Origin: Euryarchaeota archaeon UBA125
Lineage (GTDB): Archaea > Thermoplasmatota > Poseidoniia > Poseidoniales > Thalassarchaeaceae
Assembly (NCBI GenBank): GCA_002502625.1
Contig: DAPV01000070.1
Span: 1-43,956 of the forward strand
DNA length: 43,956 bases
Direction: 5' to 3'
Shown here: positions 42,581 through 43,956 of the stretch, one piece after another
Layout: every line of letters begins with the position of its first letter
How positions within the stretch are numbered: position 1 is the first letter of the stretch
Translations under genes and position numbers: made by a program
Notes under the pieces: model-generated
Database searches by the model: none
Seen by the model: the letters and a program-made list of their open reading frames with translations, nothing else
What the model was told of the DNA's origin: nothing

Positions 42581-43381
42581 ATGGAAATTGTCCACTTGGG
42601 TTCCGGCAGCAGCGGCAACTCAACTCTAATTCGGACAGAAGAAACTTCGATACTAATTGATTGTGGGTTTTCAATGCGCCAATTAGAAAGAAGAATGAGT
42701 CTTGTAAATATGACTCCCGAAAAATTGGATGCGATATTAGTCACACATCATCACGGAGACCATGGACGTAGTGCCAAAGCCGCTGCAAAACGTTGGGGAG
42801 TTGAAATTCATGCAAATATGGAAACCTGTGAACGTTTATCCCTTGATCCAGTTAATGAATGTAGAATTTTTGAAAACTTGGAAAGAAGAGACTTAGGTCC
42901 AGATCTTTCTTTTCTCCCAATCCCTGTCCCTCATGATGATGCAGATAATGTAGCATATGTCCTATCCTCTCCTGAAGGACGAGCAGGATTTGTGACAGAC
43001 CTTGGAGAACCTACTGAAGAATTAGTGAAGCATTTAACAGGATGTAGCCATTTATCAGTGGAAGCAAATTACGATACAAAACGATTATTCGGAAATCCCA
43101 GATATCCTCAGCCTCTAAAAGACAGAATTCATGGCAGAGGAGGGCATTTATCCAATAAACAAACAGCTACAATGCTCAATCGCCTTGTACATGACAAATT
43201 AGATTCCATTGTTTTATGTCATCTTTCATCAGACAATAATGCACCTCACCTAGCTGAGAGTGAGGTACTGTGCGAGATAGGTGAAAAATTTGAGGGAGTA
43301 ATACATATTTCTCGTCAAGAAGGTCCCGAATTTGCACAATGGTTAGGTGAACGGGCCGCAGAACCTCTACGTTGGTCCTAA
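42581..43381 (+). CDS. Metallo-beta-lactamase-fold hydrolase (YycJ/WalJ-like)
   Basis: 266 residues from the ATG at 42581; a TTG three codons earlier is possible but less likely. The protein starts MEIVHLGSGSSGNSTLI, the hallmark of the YycJ/WalJ branch of MBL-fold proteins. The zinc-binding motif is THHHGDHGRS (H-x-H-x-D-H). A later VPHDDADNVAYVL supplies the histidine-aspartate pair, and GRGGHLSNKQTATML and IVLCHLSSDNNAPHLA complete the site. Relatives are exonuclease- or phosphodiesterase-like cytosolic enzymes whose archaeal substrate is not settled. It lies upstream of the pilin-like gene with a 66-base gap. Confidence 0.88.
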   Translation: MEIVHLGSGSSGNSTLIRTEETSILIDCGFSMRQLERRMSLVNMTPEKLDAILVTHHHGDHGRSAKAAAKRWGVEIHANMETCERLSLDPVNECRIFENLERRDLGPDLSFLPIPVPHDDADNVAYVLSSPEGRAGFVTDLGEPTEELVKHLTGCSHLSVEANYDTKRLFGNPRYPQPLKDRIHGRGGHLSNKQTATMLNRLVHDKLDSIVLCHLSSDNNAPHLAESEVLCEIGEKFEGVIHISRQEGPEFAQWLGERAAEPLRWS

Positions 43382-43447
43382 CCACCTCCAGAGTTCCCGC
43401 TTACTGCGAATTGCTATGTATGGTGAAATGTCTCTCGGTCCGTGGAC

Positions 43448-43956
43448 ATGCGACGCGACCGCCAATTAGGGCATGATTCCGGGGTCAGCGAAATCCTCGG
43501 AGTTACGATGCTTTTGGCGATGGTGGTAGCGATTATGAGTGCAGTAGTAGTTTTTCTGCAGCCATTTGTAATAGATCTAAACGACAATAGAGCATGGGCT
43601 GCCGGCGGAGTTACTGCTGAACAAATGAATGATCGAATTTTGGTTGTAGCAGGAATGCCAAATGGAACTGGATTAGTACATCAAACTGGAATACCAGGTG
43701 GAAGTATAGATGTACTATTCAATATCGAATCATGGACAATTGGAGCAGATATTCATGGAATTGATCGGGTTGAAGTTTTTCGAAACGGTTCTGGAATAGT
43801 TGTTAGCAGCGATAATCGTACTGCTGAAACAATTGAAATTTGGACAGATGGTGACCAAGCAGGATATTGGAATGAGGGAGTATGGACAACAGAATGGCCC
43901 ATGACAGAATGGCAGATTCTAATTGACGACCCACTTTCATATTTATCCACGTTACG
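43448..43956 (+). CDS. Archaeal type IV pilin-like protein, C-terminus cut by window edge
   Basis: 169 residues are visible from the ATG at 43448 and the frame is open to the right edge. A short charged N-terminus (MRRDRQLGHDS) is followed by GVSEILGVTMLLAMVVAIMSAVVVF, the class III-like hydrophobic helix of archaeal pilins. An acid at the expected position after the probable prepilin-peptidase site lies near DSG/VSE. A beta-rich globular region follows, with Gly, Trp and Thr (SIDVLFNIESWTIGADIHG). It would be processed by a prepilin peptidase and assembled on the membrane for adhesion, or serve as a minor pilin. No assembly ATPase is in the window. The start is set by the hydrophobic helix, since earlier ATGs are in other frames. 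Confidence 0.75.
   Translation, partial: MRRDRQLGHDSGVSEILGVTMLLAMVVAIMSAVVVFLQPFVIDLNDNRAWAAGGVTAEQMNDRILVVAGMPNGTGLVHQTGIPGGSIDVLFNIESWTIGADIHGIDRVEVFRNGSGIVVSSDNRTAETIEIWTDGDQAGYWNEGVWTTEWPMTEWQILIDDPLSYLSTL

Noticed and set aside
42399..42674. Minus-strand frames across the start of the MBL gene
   Set aside because: They overlap the clear MBL start motif and the intergenic region, with no protein-like features.

Overview
The window reads as a chromosomal stretch of an AT-rich euryarchaeon, most likely a marine planktonic one of the Marine Group II / Candidatus Poseidoniales type. The evidence is a set of archaeal-type genes: RNase P subunit Rpp21, archaeal ribosomal protein S15, archaeosine synthase ArcS, type II GAPDH, archaeal PheT and GluRS, a UPF0201 protein and a class III-like type IV pilin. 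These sit beside bacterial-style Adk and DnaJ and an unusual number of very large secreted proteins. No rRNA, tRNA, insertion sequence, CRISPR array or phage gene was seen. The lineage is inferred, because no marker gene could be compared.

Layout. 1-9929 (minus): a probable long transcription unit runs gap, giant subtilase, adk, rnp4 (Rpp21), CRS1-YhbY protein, ion permease, then a zinc-ribbon/TPR protein cut by the left edge. 9930-20080 (plus): a GXGXG/degenerate glutamate-synthase-barrel protein, pheT, a secreted membrane-anchored protein, rnhB, gltX and a second membrane-anchored protein with a cytosolic zinc ribbon. 20081-23288 (minus): arcS, rps15 and a candidate degenerate RecJ/Cdc45-like protein. 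23353-25338 (plus): another membrane-anchored surface protein. 25342-28530 (minus): glycosyltransferase, zinc-ribbon membrane protein, dnaJ. 28647-31076: UPF0201 protein (plus), a pyroglutamyl-peptidase/Nudix fusion (minus), a small two-helix membrane protein (plus) and a helical hypothetical protein (minus). 31086-42397 (minus): two giant extracellular proteins of 1848 and 1904 residues. 42581-43956 (plus): a metallo-beta-lactamase-fold hydrolase and the start of a type IV pilin-like protein.

How the genes fit together. Core information-processing and glycolytic genes are interleaved with genes for the cell surface. Five proteins share one plan: signal peptide, long beta-rich ectodomain, C-terminal membrane segment(s) and a cytosolic tail. 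The tails all differ (proline-rich, charged, zinc ribbon, EF-hand, unknown domain). A sixth giant protein is built of acidic calcium-binding repeats around a propeller and has no visible membrane anchor. Strong Shine-Dalgarno sequences fix the starts of several of these genes. All four convergent gene pairs abut or overlap at their stop codons. Every intergenic gap is shorter than 190 bases.
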